Assembly (NCBI RefSeq): GCF_034347425.1
Contig: NZ_CP133779.1
Location: 4,278,001-4,342,000, forward strand
Length of the DNA: 64,000 bases
Direction: 5' to 3'
DNA from: Undibacterium sp. CCC3.4
Lineage (GTDB): Bacteria; Pseudomonadota; Gammaproteobacteria; Burkholderiales; Burkholderiaceae_D
The position numbers and the translations under genes were made by a program. The notes beneath the pieces were generated by a model that did no database searches, had not been told where the DNA came from, and saw only the letters and a program-made list of their open reading frames with translations. How positions within the stretch are numbered: the first letter of the stretch is position 1; the number at the start of each line of letters is the position of its first letter. Positions 9,226 through 19,479 of this stretch are shown here, piece by piece.

Positions 9226-12200
9226 CTAATCGCCGCCGTGTGACGATCCAGTCGCCTCGACCGGCATACCGATGCCGCTCTGGCCCTCAAAAAAGAAGGG
9301 CTTGCGCGGTTTACCGCCATGACCGCGCGGATTCATCGTCGCCGTGTCATACAGCCGCCCATTGAGCATCACCTGCGTGACCCGGTCCGACTGGCGTATA
9401 TCGGCCAGCACATCGCCATCAATGACGATCAAGTCAGCCAACTTACCCACCTCGAGTGAGCCGATATCGTGATCAAGACCAAGATAGCGGGCACCGTTGA
9501 GGGTGGCGCTACGCCAAGCCTGCAGCGGTGTCATACCGCCGCGAACCAAGGTCCACAATTCCCAGTGTGCCGCCAAACCTTCGCGCTGACCGTGCGCACC
9601 AAGGTTCACCGCCACGCCGGCACGCTGCAAATCGGCCGCCACCGCAGCGGCACGGAACACATTGTAATCTTCCTCGGGGGCGATTTCACGCCGTACACTG
9701 CGCGGTTCCAGCACGGTACGCGGCACATATTTACTCAGTAGCGGATGCTGCCACACATCTGTATGGGCATACCAATAGTGTTCGCCATCGAGACCGCCGT
9801 AAGCCACACCGAGTGTCGGGGTATAGCCGACCTTGGTCTGCGACCATAACTGGCGCACATCGTCATACACTTTCTCGACCGGCAAAGCGTGCTCGACACC
9901 GGTATGACCATCAATCACCATGGTCATATTATGCTCAAACAAAGAACCGCCCTCCGGCACCACCATCATTTCGGTCTGACGTGCTGCTTCAAGAATTTGC
10001 TGACGTTGGTCGCGGCGTGGTTGGTTATAACTTTTGACCGAAATCGCACCGGCGGCCTGTAAACGTTTGAGGTGGGTCAGCGCATCGTCGAAATGATTGA
10101 CGACCGCGCTGAAATTGGCCTTGGCACCGTACAAAATCGTCCCGGTCGAAAAAATACGCGGCGCCACCAATAAGCCGGCTTTTTGCATTTCGCTGTGACT
10201 GAAAATTTCATTGGTATCGTTGGACGGGTCGTGCAAGGTGGTAATACCAAAAGCCAGCGAGGCATAGTCGATCCAACTTTGCTGCGCGATGATGCCGCCC
10301 TCCCCCATGCTGCCATGCCAGTGCACGTCGACGATACCGGGCACAATGGTCTTGCCGTTGGCATCGATTTCCAGCGCACCGGCCGGTATTGCCACATCGG
10401 CCATGGTACCGACGGCGACAAGCCGATTATCGCGCACCACGATGCGACCATGTTCAATCACTTCATCACCACGCATGGTGACAATGCGCGCACCGGAAAT
10501 GACCGTCACACCCGACGGCTTATCGGCCGCCACCGTGAAGCCGATAGGCAGGCCATGCTCGGGCGTTTTGGGTAAGGCCGCGGCGGCACCCGGAACAAAG
10601 GCGAACACGTCTTTCAAATCGCGGCTAAATAATTCATCGCCGAGCGCAAAATGGATACGGCGACTGTCCCCAGACCAGTGTAAATACTGCGCACCGTTGA
10701 CATCGAGGCGCGTCACCGGCAAGGCATCACTTTTCTCACCGATACTCACCGCTTTGCCAGCCAGCGGCAACGGCGTGACATAGGCATGGTAACGTTCACC
10801 GAAAGCCAGCCAATTACCGTCCGGTGAGAGAGAGAATTCGCCGGCGAATTCGCTCTTGGCCACGGTTTCCTCGGCCTTTCCATCCAAGTTCACCCGCACC
10901 AGCGCAGTACTCCAATCGACTTCGCCACTGCTTTGCGTGCGCGTGACGTAGACCGCCGTTCCATCGCGACCGAACTGCGGCGCACTGCCTTCTTCGGTGA
11001 GTAAACGCGGGACGCTGCGGCCGTCGAGCGCAAGCAGATAGACCCCGGCATCCATGCCATACCAAGGCGTGGTCAGGTAGCCGCCCTTGGTTTTAACAAA
11101 GACAACTTGACGGCCATCGGCTGAAAAACGCGGCTCGGTATATTTACCCAGTTTGGTCGTGAGTACCGTTTCCTTGCCGCTGGCGATATCGAACATACGC
11201 ACGGAACCGGTTTTTTCATCGTCCCAGGTGGTATAGACCACCCGTTTTCCATCGCGAGAAAAGCTGGGGAAAAATTCAAAGTGATCATTTTGCTGGGTCA
11301 AGCGGCGTGCTGTTCCTTGCGGCAGCGTGCGTAAGTACAGATGTCCAAGTGCCGAATACACCACCGCCTTACCATCCCCGGCGACATTCACCGAACGCAG
11401 CTGGTGCACGGAAAAATGCTCGGGCGCGACCTCATGCTCGAACCGCAGCGCCGCGCGCACTTCGCGCGTATCACTGACATGAAAAGGAATTTCTTGCGCT
11501 TTTTGCGCAAACGGATCGACCCGCCAGATTTTCCCCTTAGCCCAGATGACGATTTCTTTACTCCCAGGCATCCAAGCAAATGCCGGGTAGACACCGTGTA
11601 TGGCCCATGATTCCTGCATGTCACGCTCGAGTTCCGGCCAAGCCGCCGTTTCAATGCCGGTATCGAGATCTTTCAAAAACAAGGTCGACTGGTTGCGCAA
11701 GCGCCGCACGAAGGCCAGGTAACGGCCATCGGGCGACGGTACAGGACGCACGGCACCACCGGCACCGCTGACGAGTGCGATCTGCTTGCCATCGCGCAGA
11801 TCGCGCCGGAAAATTTGATAAATCTGCCGATTCGAATCTTTGTTGTATTCGAATGCCGTACCGCTGGTAGTGTCTTGTGAGTAATACAGGTAGCGACCAT
11901 CCGGAGAAAAAGCCGGCTCGCCCAAATCTTTTTGCCAGTTCGGTTTTTCATTCAACTGTACGCCGCTGCCACCGCTTCGATGATACATCCAGATCTCACC
12001 GGAGCCGAGCGAACGGGTGCCAGAAAAATGCTTGCGCGCGGCAATGTACTGGCCATCCGGATGCCAGACAGGATTGTTGAGCAAGCGAAAATCTTCCTTG
12101 CTCACTGCATGCGCGGCGCTGCCGTCGGCCTGCATGACCCAGATATTATCGCCGCCACCGGCATCGGACATGTACGCGATTTGTTTGCCATCGGGTGAAA

Positions 12201-12495
12201 AGCGCGCCTGCATTTCCCAAGCGATGCTGTGCGTCAGCGGCCGCGCTTGACCGCCGGCGATCGGCAACAAATACAAGTCACCGAGCAAATCAAACACCAA
12301 CTGCTGACCATCGGGGCTGACATCCACACTCATCCACGTACCGCTGCGGGTATCGAGCGTCACGGTGTTTGCCACACCGGGAGGATGATTGACATCCCAT
12401 TTACTCTCAGCCTTCGGTGCCGCAGGCGCATCGGCGGCGACCGGCCCGGACAACATGAGGACGACCAAGCCGCTCAATAAGCTTACCCAATACAT
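9226..12495 (-). CDS. Exported TolB-like beta-propeller / amidohydrolase fusion
   Basis: I chose ATG 12495 because AGGGAG lies a few bases before it and the product (1089 residues) then starts directly with a signal peptide (MYWVSLLSGLVVLML...AADAP). An in-frame ATG upstream would add 12 residues. The first ~600 residues contain repeated PD40/TolB-type blades: SPDGQQLVFDLLGDLYLLP, FSPDGKQIAYMSD, FSPDGRYLYYSQD, SRDGKRVVYTTWD. From about residue 670 there is an amidohydrolase domain. It has ISGARIVTMRGDEVIEHG, the metal-binding DVHWHGS near residue 735 and the C-terminal GSLEVGKLADLIVIDGDVL. Proteins of this architecture are periplasmic hydrolases of unknown substrate. It probably acts in peptide or cyclic amide breakdown with the neighbouring exported hydrolases, but that is only inferred. 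Confidence 0.88.
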   Translation of the reverse strand: MYWVSLLSGLVVLMLSGPVAADAPAAPKAESKWDVNHPPGVANTVTLDTRSGTWMSVDVSPDGQQLVFDLLGDLYLLPIAGGQARPLTHSIAWEMQARFSPDGKQIAYMSDAGGGDNIWVMQADGSAAHAVSKEDFRLLNNPVWHPDGQYIAARKHFSGTRSLGSGEIWMYHRSGGSGVQLNEKPNWQKDLGEPAFSPDGRYLYYSQDTTSGTAFEYNKDSNRQIYQIFRRDLRDGKQIALVSGAGGAVRPVPSPDGRYLAFVRRLRNQSTLFLKDLDTGIETAAWPELERDMQESWAIHGVYPAFAWMPGSKEIVIWAKGKIWRVDPFAQKAQEIPFHVSDTREVRAALRFEHEVAPEHFSVHQLRSVNVAGDGKAVVYSALGHLYLRTLPQGTARRLTQQNDHFEFFPSFSRDGKRVVYTTWDDEKTGSVRMFDIASGKETVLTTKLGKYTEPRFSADGRQVVFVKTKGGYLTTPWYGMDAGVYLLALDGRSVPRLLTEEGSAPQFGRDGTAVYVTRTQSSGEVDWSTALVRVNLDGKAEETVAKSEFAGEFSLSPDGNWLAFGERYHAYVTPLPLAGKAVSIGEKSDALPVTRLDVNGAQYLHWSGDSRRIHFALGDELFSRDLKDVFAFVPGAAAALPKTPEHGLPIGFTVAADKPSGVTVISGARIVTMRGDEVIEHGRIVVRDNRLVAVGTMADVAIPAGALEIDANGKTIVPGIVDVHWHGSMGEGGIIAQQSWIDYASLAFGITTLHDPSNDTNEIFSHSEMQKAGLLVAPRIFSTGTILYGAKANFSAVVNHFDDALTHLKRLQAAGAISVKSYNQPRRDQRQQILEAARQTEMMVVPEGGSLFEHNMTMVIDGHTGVEHALPVEKVYDDVRQLWSQTKVGYTPTLGVAYGGLDGEHYWYAHTDVWQHPLLSKYVPRTVLEPRSVRREIAPEEDYNVFRAAAVAADLQRAGVAVNLGAHGQREGLAAHWELWTLVRGGMTPLQAWRSATLNGARYLGLDHDIGSLEVGKLADLIVIDGDVLADIRQSDRVTQVMLNGRLYDTATMNPRGHGGKPRKPFFFEGQSGIGMPVEATGSSHGGD

Positions 12496-12515
12496 CTGCG
12501 CTCCCTTCATTTCTA

Positions 12516-12543
12516 TTAATATATTAATCAACTAATATATTAA
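12516..12543. promoter_or_regulatory. AT-rich palindrome upstream of the amidohydrolase fusion gene
   Basis: TTAATATATTA (12516-12526) and TAATATATTAA (12533-12543) are perfect 11-bp arms around a 6-bp spacer, 21 bp before the chosen start at 12495. The position suits an operator or a leader hairpin. The same TTAATATATTAA core is found at 7804-7815. Its function is inferred only. Confidence 0.4.
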
Positions 12544-12661
12544 CATGTACCTCCCTCAAACCTTAAAGTCCATGCAATGCCAAGCACCTTGGCCTCCCCT
12601 TCCCAATCAGGCGGCCCATGCCCAGCAAGGTAAAGGTAAAATTAACCGTTCCAGGCCCGCT

Positions 12662-14899
12662 TCAAAATGCAGAAAATCCGCCATCCAAGCCGCCGCCGCC
12701 GGAAATAATGCCACCGGCACCGAGCAGATTAAAACCGCCGTTCTGTATGACGCCGTCCATGCCGGAAATCGTCAGGCGAAAATAAATCCCTGCAGCGACG
12801 GTCTGAAAATGCAGCCCGCGTGGATACTCGGCAATCAAGGAACTGAGCGGGCGGGCGAAATACACCGCGTCATCAACTGCCGCGCCCCAGCCAAGCACCA
12901 AGCCATAGTCACCGGAAAAGCGCGCGACCCCGCTGCTGCCGTCGTAAAAATTGCAACTGGCTGTGCCGCCCAGCACGCCACCAAAATAGCAACTGGCGGA
13001 ATAGGGTCCATACCAAGAACGTCGGGCGCTGCGCGGCGCATTACAAGCAAGGCCCGCACCGGTTTGCTCAATCCCATTCCAGCCACGGCGATCGCGCAGA
13101 CAAAATCCTATCGGTATCATGTCGGCGCCGGCACCGAGATATTCTTGATGGTGGAAGTTGACCGGCCCGGCGGTGTACACGCTCTCCATATTTTGCGCTT
13201 GTTGGGAAAAATTCGGATTATCAAAACCACCCGCGGCTTCCTGATAGTGCCCATTCTGGTAAACCCAACGCGTGACGCGCACAATTTCGCGATTTTTTAT
13301 GCTATTGACCACTAAGTAAGGATTTTTGATTACCGAAAAAAGTCCTGCGGCGGTAAAATTGGCGTTGATTGCCGCATGATCAGGAAATCTGGTCAGCGCT
13401 TTCTTCACATTAAAAGCCAATGCTGGCGCGATCTCATAAATATTCACCGGCTGCCGGTCGGTAAACGATGAGTGATTCAGCGCCGCCAGCAAATCGGCGC
13501 GGCTGTCGGATAAGCTGATCAAGGCGCTGCTTGCGTCGGCGATCGATTTGCCTGACAAATGATGATGGAGGTTCAAATCACCCGGATTGACCGTCGCTAC
13601 GTCCATACCGAAACTGGCACGTTGGGCGAGAAATACCTCAGTCATACCCGAACCGAAGCGAATGCTAGCCGGCTCGGTACGACTGTCGGCCAAATACAAA
13701 ATGCGGCAAGGCACGCCGGCTCGGGCCGACTGACCCGGACAAGCACCGAGATCTCTATTGACAATAATCGGGCGACTGAGCGCATTGTAGTAGCTGCCAC
13801 CATAGTACAACTTCACTACCAGATGCAGCTGATTACCATTTTCCAGCGCCTGCAATACCGTCGTCGCGGCCGTCGAATCAAATCGGATTTGTATTTTTCC
13901 AGCGTTCTCGGTAAACGGCAAGTCGCCATGCAGTACCGTCGTCTGCCCAGCGCTTTCCTTGAGCAACAAGACCGAGGCTTGATGATAGCCACGCAAGCCG
14001 CTGCGGCCCAGATCCAGCTGATAGACACTGTTGCGATCGGCAATATCAGGACCATCAATGTGCTCCGGCTCCAAGCCGGTGATGCTGCGTATCCAATCGC
14101 GTACCGAGGCAACCTCGCCGAACAGCATGTTCAGCGGCAGATTAGGCGCTACGCTCGCCGTATACACGCCGACCTGACGATAACCACCAGCAAAACTGCC
14201 GACCACCGCCGGCGCACCACTATCACTATCTTGCCCACCCGCATTGACCGGCTTACCCGCATCCATGCCGTAACCGCTCGTGCGAAACGCCCGCGCCACC
14301 GAATCTTGGCTAAGTTTGACAAACGCCGACAATGACGAGGTCATTTGTTCGAGCCGACCATTCTCGCCGATTTCACCGCCCGGTTGCCCGGCAAGACCAG
14401 GCTCCCCGGCCCCTTTGGCCCAGCCCATCATATCGATCGCCTGTTTCATTTTCAACTCAGAGACATCGCGCGAAACCGCAATCGGTGCAGTACGCGCCGA
14501 AAAACTCAGCGGCTGCGCCAATTCATACAACACAAAATCGGAATACTGCGCTTGATACACCGGATACACATGCACAGCCTTGACCTTGATGCCGCCGGTG
14601 CCGTCGAGTTGACGCACGCTTGAACCTGAATAGACGGTAATGCTGCCGGACGGAGATAAGCGATCGCAATGGCCGGCCGAAAGTATCCAGCGCTCAGCAA
14701 TGATAGAACCGGTGCAGGTGCTTTCTCCAAGTTGCCCGTTACCGAAGTTGGCAATTTTTGTCGTCGACACCAAAAATGGCACGGATTCAATTTGCACCGG
14801 ACGTCCGTTCAGTACCCGGGCAACGGGCGACGCTGCCGTCGCCGTCCCCCCCAAAAATACCTGCACGATTAAGCTAGCATACAGAACGATGTTTTTCAT
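12662..14899 (-). CDS. Secreted trypsin-like (S1) serine protease with long unknown C-terminal region
   Basis: ATG 14899 gives a clean signal peptide (MKNIVLYASLIVQVFLGG..ATAAS); an ATG 27 bp upstream would place charged residues before it. The mature N-terminus begins RVLNGRPVQ, like an activated S1 protease. The catalytic triad is visible: His in ILSAGHC, Asp in YSDFVLYEL, and Ser in GGQDSDSGAPAVVG near residue 230. The chymotrypsin fold ends near residue 290. Some 450 residues follow, with many Asn/Tyr/Gly and several Cys (SASCYFGG, ASCNFYDG), and I do not recognise them. They could be a cell-wall or substrate-binding module. It is transcribed alone, and its 5' flank up to the RND terminator is non-coding. 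Confidence 0.85.
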   Translation of the reverse strand: MKNIVLYASLIVQVFLGGTATAASPVARVLNGRPVQIESVPFLVSTTKIANFGNGQLGESTCTGSIIAERWILSAGHCDRLSPSGSITVYSGSSVRQLDGTGGIKVKAVHVYPVYQAQYSDFVLYELAQPLSFSARTAPIAVSRDVSELKMKQAIDMMGWAKGAGEPGLAGQPGGEIGENGRLEQMTSSLSAFVKLSQDSVARAFRTSGYGMDAGKPVNAGGQDSDSGAPAVVGSFAGGYRQVGVYTASVAPNLPLNMLFGEVASVRDWIRSITGLEPEHIDGPDIADRNSVYQLDLGRSGLRGYHQASVLLLKESAGQTTVLHGDLPFTENAGKIQIRFDSTAATTVLQALENGNQLHLVVKLYYGGSYYNALSRPIIVNRDLGACPGQSARAGVPCRILYLADSRTEPASIRFGSGMTEVFLAQRASFGMDVATVNPGDLNLHHHLSGKSIADASSALISLSDSRADLLAALNHSSFTDRQPVNIYEIAPALAFNVKKALTRFPDHAAINANFTAAGLFSVIKNPYLVVNSIKNREIVRVTRWVYQNGHYQEAAGGFDNPNFSQQAQNMESVYTAGPVNFHHQEYLGAGADMIPIGFCLRDRRGWNGIEQTGAGLACNAPRSARRSWYGPYSASCYFGGVLGGTASCNFYDGSSGVARFSGDYGLVLGWGAAVDDAVYFARPLSSLIAEYPRGLHFQTVAAGIYFRLTISGMDGVIQNGGFNLLGAGGIISGGGGLDGGFSAF

Positions 14900-15174
14900 A
14901 TGAGTGCCTAGGAGTCTGTCGATCACACCCCGATTGAGCTTAGCTAAAAAGCAGAATAGCCTGCCAGATTAGCGCAGCTCGAGGAATAATCGCTTGGACA
15001 AGCGAGTTCACCCCCCGACCGAAACTTTATGAATTGTGCTACTTAGTCCTTATTATTGAATTCAAAAAACGACTATTTTTAGATATTGACAACAAATAAA
15101 TAAGCGCAACAAACAGCTTGGCATAGCGATGCGACATTTACATCAAAGCAACTAGTTTGTTGCACCGAAAAAAA

Positions 15175-15206
15175 AACCACCTGCAGCGGCTGCAGGTGGT
15201 TTTTTC
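15175..15206. terminator. Strong Rho-independent terminator of the RND efflux operon
   Basis: A 12-bp perfect stem, AACCACCTGCAG (15175-15186) and CTGCAGGTGGTT (15190-15201), has a 3-nt loop with poly-A on one side and poly-T on the other. It lies immediately past the minus-strand stop at 15221. The 275 bp between it and the protease gene (14900-15174) is AT-rich, and I see no gene in it. Confidence 0.9.
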
Positions 15207-15220
15207 TGAATTACAACTAC

Positions 15221-18200
15221 TCAAACGATCACGTCTGCCGTTTCCGTTGTCGCTTCGACTTCGTGTTTACCAGAAATGAAGACATACATCGCCGGTACCA
15301 CGAACAGGGTGAACAAGGTGCCGATAGAGAGACCGGTAAAAATTACCAGGCCCATCGCATGCCGCCCGGCAGCGCCGGCACCGGAGGCGATCACCAAGGG
15401 CAAGACACCGAATACCATCGCGGCAGTCGTCATCAGAATCGGTCGCAGACGCTCACCGGCTGCTTCTTCAATCGCCGCGCGTTTGCTCAAACCTTTTTTG
15501 CGCAACTGATTGGCGAATTCGACGATCAGTATCCCATGCTTACTGATGAGCCCCATCAGGGTCACCAAACCTACCTGAGTATAAATATTGACCGAAGAAT
15601 AGCCCCAGAAAATAAAGATCATGGCCCCGAACAAAGCCAGCGGTACCGACACCAAAATGATGACCGGATCGCGGAAACTTTCAAATTGCGCCGCCAAGGC
15701 CAAGAACACGATAATGACCGCAAAAATCATGGTCACCACGAAACCGCCCGATTCATTTCTGAATTGACGCGACTGACCGGAGTAATCGACCGTATACCCA
15801 CTCGGTGCAATTTCCTTGACCAGCCCACTCAAGTAGCTGAGCGCTTCATCCTGCGACACCCCGGCGACGCCAGAAATAGTCGCAGAATTAAGCTGCTGAA
15901 AACGATTGATCGCTTCCGGCACCACGCTATGGGTGATATGTGCCACCGTGCTGGCTGGAATCATCGCACCGCTTGGTGTGCGCAGGTAAAAATCGAGCAA
16001 ATTATCGGGATTGAGCCGGTCAGTTTGCTGTACTTGCGGTATCACTTTATACGAGCGACCGGCGATCGAGAAGTAATTGACATAACCACCACCGAGCGCG
16101 GCACCGAGCGCCTGCCCGACATCTTGCTGCGTCATGCCGAGCGCGGTGATTTTATCGCGATCAACTTCCAGCGTCGCTTGCGGCTTATCGAGCTTGAGAT
16201 CAACGTCCATAAAATAAAACTTGCCCGATGCGCGTGCCTTATCCATTACCTGCTGAGCAATGGCATTGAGATTCTCAAACGGCTCAGTCGTGGTGATCAA
16301 GAATTGCACCGGCAAACCGGATGAGCCCGGCAAGGCGGGGAACTGGAACGCCGCCACGCGCGCACCGGCGATCTGATTCCATTTCGCTTGCAGATCCTTT
16401 TGGATTTCTTTAGCGCTGCGATTGCGATCAGCCCAGTCTTTCAGCAACACACCACCGATACCGGCATTGGTAGTAGGTACACCGGTAATCTGAAACATCT
16501 GCTTGTATTCAGGCATGGAATGCGCGACCTGATACACTTGATCGGCATAGGTTTGCATCTGATCCGAGGTCGCCGTCGGCGCACCGACCACTTGCGACAG
16601 CACGATGCCCTGATCTTCTTCCGGTGCCAGTTCTGATTGCGACATCTTGAACATCAAACCCAAGCATAAAATCAGCAATACGCTCATGACAATCAAGACT
16701 TGCCAAGTATTGAGCAAGCTGTGCAGCAGACGTAAATAGCCAGCGCGTACCCGCTCAAACTGATGATCGATGAATTTCACGAAGCGACCTTCGCTTTGTT
16801 CGGCCTTGAAAAAGCGCGAACACATCATCGGCGAGAGCGTCAATGCAACCACACCCGACACCGCTACCGCACCGGCCAAGGTGAAAGCAAATTCAGTAAA
16901 CAAGGCCCCGGTCAAGCCGCCTTGAAAACCGATCGGCACATACACGGCAATCAACACCACGGTCATGGCCAGAATCGGCCCGCCCAGTTCGCGTGCGGCC
17001 AACAAGGAAGATTCCAGAGTCGACTTACCTTCTTTCATGTGGCGATCGACGTTTTCCACCACAATAATGGCATCATCGACCACCAAGCCGATCGCCAGCA
17101 CGAGCGCGAGCAAAGTCAGTAAATTGATCGAATAGCCGAACATCAGCATGACGAAGAAAGTACCGATCAAGGACAAAGGCATGGCAATCACCGGCACCAT
17201 CACGGCGCGGAAACTGCCCAGGAACAGATAAATCACCACCGTCACAATGAGCAAGGCTTCGAGCAAAGTCTTGACCACTTCATCGATCGAAGTATTGATG
17301 AACTCAGTGGAATCGTAGACGATCTGACCGGTCAACCCAGCCGGCAATTGTGACTGCACACCGGGGAAAGCCGTGCGCACGCGCTTGGCGACATCCAGGA
17401 TATTCGCCTCCGGCGCGACCTTGATACCGATGAACACCGAACGCACGCCACTGAAAGCGACGTTGAAATCGTAGTTTTCCGATCCCAGCGTGACGGTAGC
17501 CACGTCTTCAAGACGCACGATGGCGCCATTGCCCTGCTTGACCGCTAACTGCTTGAACTCTTCCACCGAATGTAAATCGGTGCCAGCCGTCAGCGGCACG
17601 GTAACCATTTGGCCTTTCGAGGCACCGAGCGCGGCGAGATAATTATTCGCCGCCAGTGCGGTGCTGACATCGGCCGCCGTGACGCCGAAGGCCGCCATCT
17701 TGCTGGCATCAAGCCAAGCGCGCAAAGCAAACTGACGGGCACCGAGCAATTCAGCCGTTTGCACGCCATTAATCGAATCCAGCTTAGGCTTGACTACGCG
17801 GATCAGAAAATCCGTGACATTATTGGTCGGCAGCGTATCACTGTAAAAACCCATATACATGGCATCGGTAGTCTGCCCGGTCTGCACCGTCAACACCGGT
17901 TGCTGCGCTTGCGCCGGCAATTGGTTTTTAACGGAATTGACCTGCGTGCTGATTTCGGTCAGGGCGCGGTTGGCATCATAATTCAGACGCAAGGTGGCGG
18001 TAATGGTCGACACCCCACTGCTGCTCGATGACGACAAGTAATCGATACCCTGCGCCTGGGCGATGGCTGATTCCAGCGGTTGAGTAATGAAACCGGCCAC
18101 GGTTTGCGCATCGGCGCCAAAGTACGTGGTTGAAATCGTCACCACCGCATTTTGCGTGCGCGGGTATTGATTGATAGGCAGACTGAACAAGGAGCGCAAA

Positions 18201-18274
18201 CCGAGCACAACGATGAGCAGACTGACCACGATCGCCAGCACCGGACGCCGGATAAAAATATCGGTAAATTTCAT
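15221..18274 (-). CDS. RND efflux pump, inner-membrane transporter (HAE1 family)
   Basis: This is an AcrB/MexF-like proton antiporter of 1017 residues, the usual size. TM1 follows the canonical FTDIFIRRPVLAIVVSLLIVVLG start. TM2-TM6 lie at about residues 335-500 and contain the proton-relay Asp pair in LAIGLVVDDAIIVVENV near residue 401. The second half repeats the layout, with TM8-TM12 including QVGLVTLMGLISKHGILIVEFANQLR. Porter-domain stretches such as SSSSSSGVSTITATL and TGQTTDAMYMGFYS are visible. It is the last gene of an OMF-MFP-RND operon, 11 bp after the membrane-fusion gene, and is followed by a strong terminator. Substrates cannot be read from the sequence. No repressor gene lies beside the operon. 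Confidence 0.95.
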   Translation of the reverse strand: MKFTDIFIRRPVLAIVVSLLIVVLGLRSLFSLPINQYPRTQNAVVTISTTYFGADAQTVAGFITQPLESAIAQAQGIDYLSSSSSSGVSTITATLRLNYDANRALTEISTQVNSVKNQLPAQAQQPVLTVQTGQTTDAMYMGFYSDTLPTNNVTDFLIRVVKPKLDSINGVQTAELLGARQFALRAWLDASKMAAFGVTAADVSTALAANNYLAALGASKGQMVTVPLTAGTDLHSVEEFKQLAVKQGNGAIVRLEDVATVTLGSENYDFNVAFSGVRSVFIGIKVAPEANILDVAKRVRTAFPGVQSQLPAGLTGQIVYDSTEFINTSIDEVVKTLLEALLIVTVVIYLFLGSFRAVMVPVIAMPLSLIGTFFVMLMFGYSINLLTLLALVLAIGLVVDDAIIVVENVDRHMKEGKSTLESSLLAARELGGPILAMTVVLIAVYVPIGFQGGLTGALFTEFAFTLAGAVAVSGVVALTLSPMMCSRFFKAEQSEGRFVKFIDHQFERVRAGYLRLLHSLLNTWQVLIVMSVLLILCLGLMFKMSQSELAPEEDQGIVLSQVVGAPTATSDQMQTYADQVYQVAHSMPEYKQMFQITGVPTTNAGIGGVLLKDWADRNRSAKEIQKDLQAKWNQIAGARVAAFQFPALPGSSGLPVQFLITTTEPFENLNAIAQQVMDKARASGKFYFMDVDLKLDKPQATLEVDRDKITALGMTQQDVGQALGAALGGGYVNYFSIAGRSYKVIPQVQQTDRLNPDNLLDFYLRTPSGAMIPASTVAHITHSVVPEAINRFQQLNSATISGVAGVSQDEALSYLSGLVKEIAPSGYTVDYSGQSRQFRNESGGFVVTMIFAVIIVFLALAAQFESFRDPVIILVSVPLALFGAMIFIFWGYSSVNIYTQVGLVTLMGLISKHGILIVEFANQLRKKGLSKRAAIEEAAGERLRPILMTTAAMVFGVLPLVIASGAGAAGRHAMGLVIFTGLSIGTLFTLFVVPAMYVFISGKHEVEATTETADVIV

Positions 18275-18285
18275 CGTAGCCCCTC

Positions 18286-19413
18286 TTAGTGTTCTTGCGG
18301 AGTAGGATTCGGGCTGTTTTTCGGCTGAACGGAATTATCCACGATGACAGGCGTGCCGTTTTTCAATTTCAACTGCCCGCTGGTGACCACCATTTGCCCG
18401 ACTTCGATGCCTTTCAAGACCGCCACCTGATCGCCGCGTGTGGCACCGGTCGTCACGAAGACTTGCTGCGCAACTTTCACGAGCTGACCTTGCTCGTCTT
18501 TCTTGTCACCGTCTTTGACCACGAACACGGTCGAACCGTAAGGATTATAGGTAATCGCGGTTTGCGGCAAAGTGATGTATTTATTCTTATCGCCGACATC
18601 AATGGCGACATTGGCGAACATACCTGGCAACAGCAACTGTTTTTGATTGCTCAAACTGGCTTGTATTTGCACGTTACGCGTGGCGGTATCGATTTTCGGA
18701 TTGATCGCGCTGATCTGTCCGACAAATTCCTGCCCCGGAAAAGCATCGCTGCGCAGTTTCAAATTTTGGCCGAGCTTGACCGAAGAAATTTGTTTTTGCG
18801 GCAGAAAGAAATCAACAAAAATCGGATCGACGGTTTGCAAGCTGACCAGCTTGTCACCGGTATTGACATACTGACCGGGATTAACCGTGCTGATGCCAAG
18901 ACGACCGTCGAACGGAGCACGTATGGTTTTTTTCTCGACCAGTGCGGCCTGCTGCGCTACTAAGGCACGCTTGCTTTTCAGATCGGCCATATCGGCGTCG
19001 ACCTGGGCCTGACTCACGCCTTCCACCGCCAACTGTGCCTGATCACGCTTCAATACCGTGGCCGACAATTCAGCACTGGCTTCGAGCGCATGCAATTGCG
19101 CGATATCGGCATCGGCATTGAGTTCTATCAGCACCGCGCCACGCTTGACGTTTTGTCCCGATTTGAAATGCACTTGACGTACCAGACCGGTAATTTCCGA
19201 ACCGATGTCGACACCGCGGAAAGCACTCACCGTGCCAACCGAACTCAATTGCGGTTGCCATTCCAGCGCTTCAGCCTTGGCCGCACTGATGGTTTGTGCG
19301 CCGGCTTTCGGTGCACTCGCAATCAATTGCTTGATTTGTAAATATTTGCCGAATGCCAGTCCGGCGATCAACAGGACTATGCAACCTAACATGATGAGCA
19401 TACGCTTGGTCAT
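18286..19413 (-). CDS. RND efflux pump, periplasmic membrane-fusion (adaptor) subunit
   Basis: This 375-residue HlyD/AcrA-type protein has an N-terminal membrane anchor at residues 5-24 and no lipobox. The barrel-sandwich half-motifs are visible as VSAFRGVDIGSEITGLVRQVHFKSGQNVKRGAVLIELN and ALVEKKTIRAPFDGRLGISTVNPGQYVNTGDKLVSLQ. Between them is a short alpha-hairpin (about residues 105-155). The beta-barrel and membrane-proximal domains follow (NPKIDTATRNVQIQASL, LLPGMFANVAID). It links the inner-membrane transporter to the outer-membrane channel. It sits between those two genes, 11 bp from the transporter. Confidence 0.95.
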   Translation of the reverse strand: MTKRMLIMLGCIVLLIAGLAFGKYLQIKQLIASAPKAGAQTISAAKAEALEWQPQLSSVGTVSAFRGVDIGSEITGLVRQVHFKSGQNVKRGAVLIELNADADIAQLHALEASAELSATVLKRDQAQLAVEGVSQAQVDADMADLKSKRALVAQQAALVEKKTIRAPFDGRLGISTVNPGQYVNTGDKLVSLQTVDPIFVDFFLPQKQISSVKLGQNLKLRSDAFPGQEFVGQISAINPKIDTATRNVQIQASLSNQKQLLLPGMFANVAIDVGDKNKYITLPQTAITYNPYGSTVFVVKDGDKKDEQGQLVKVAQQVFVTTGATRGDQVAVLKGIEVGQMVVTSGQLKLKNGTPVIVDNSVQPKNSPNPTPQEH

Positions 19414-19479
19414 GAATACTTCCCCTTACGATTCAAATACGATTCAAATTAAAATGGCATACCGAAAATCTGCTGCCGC

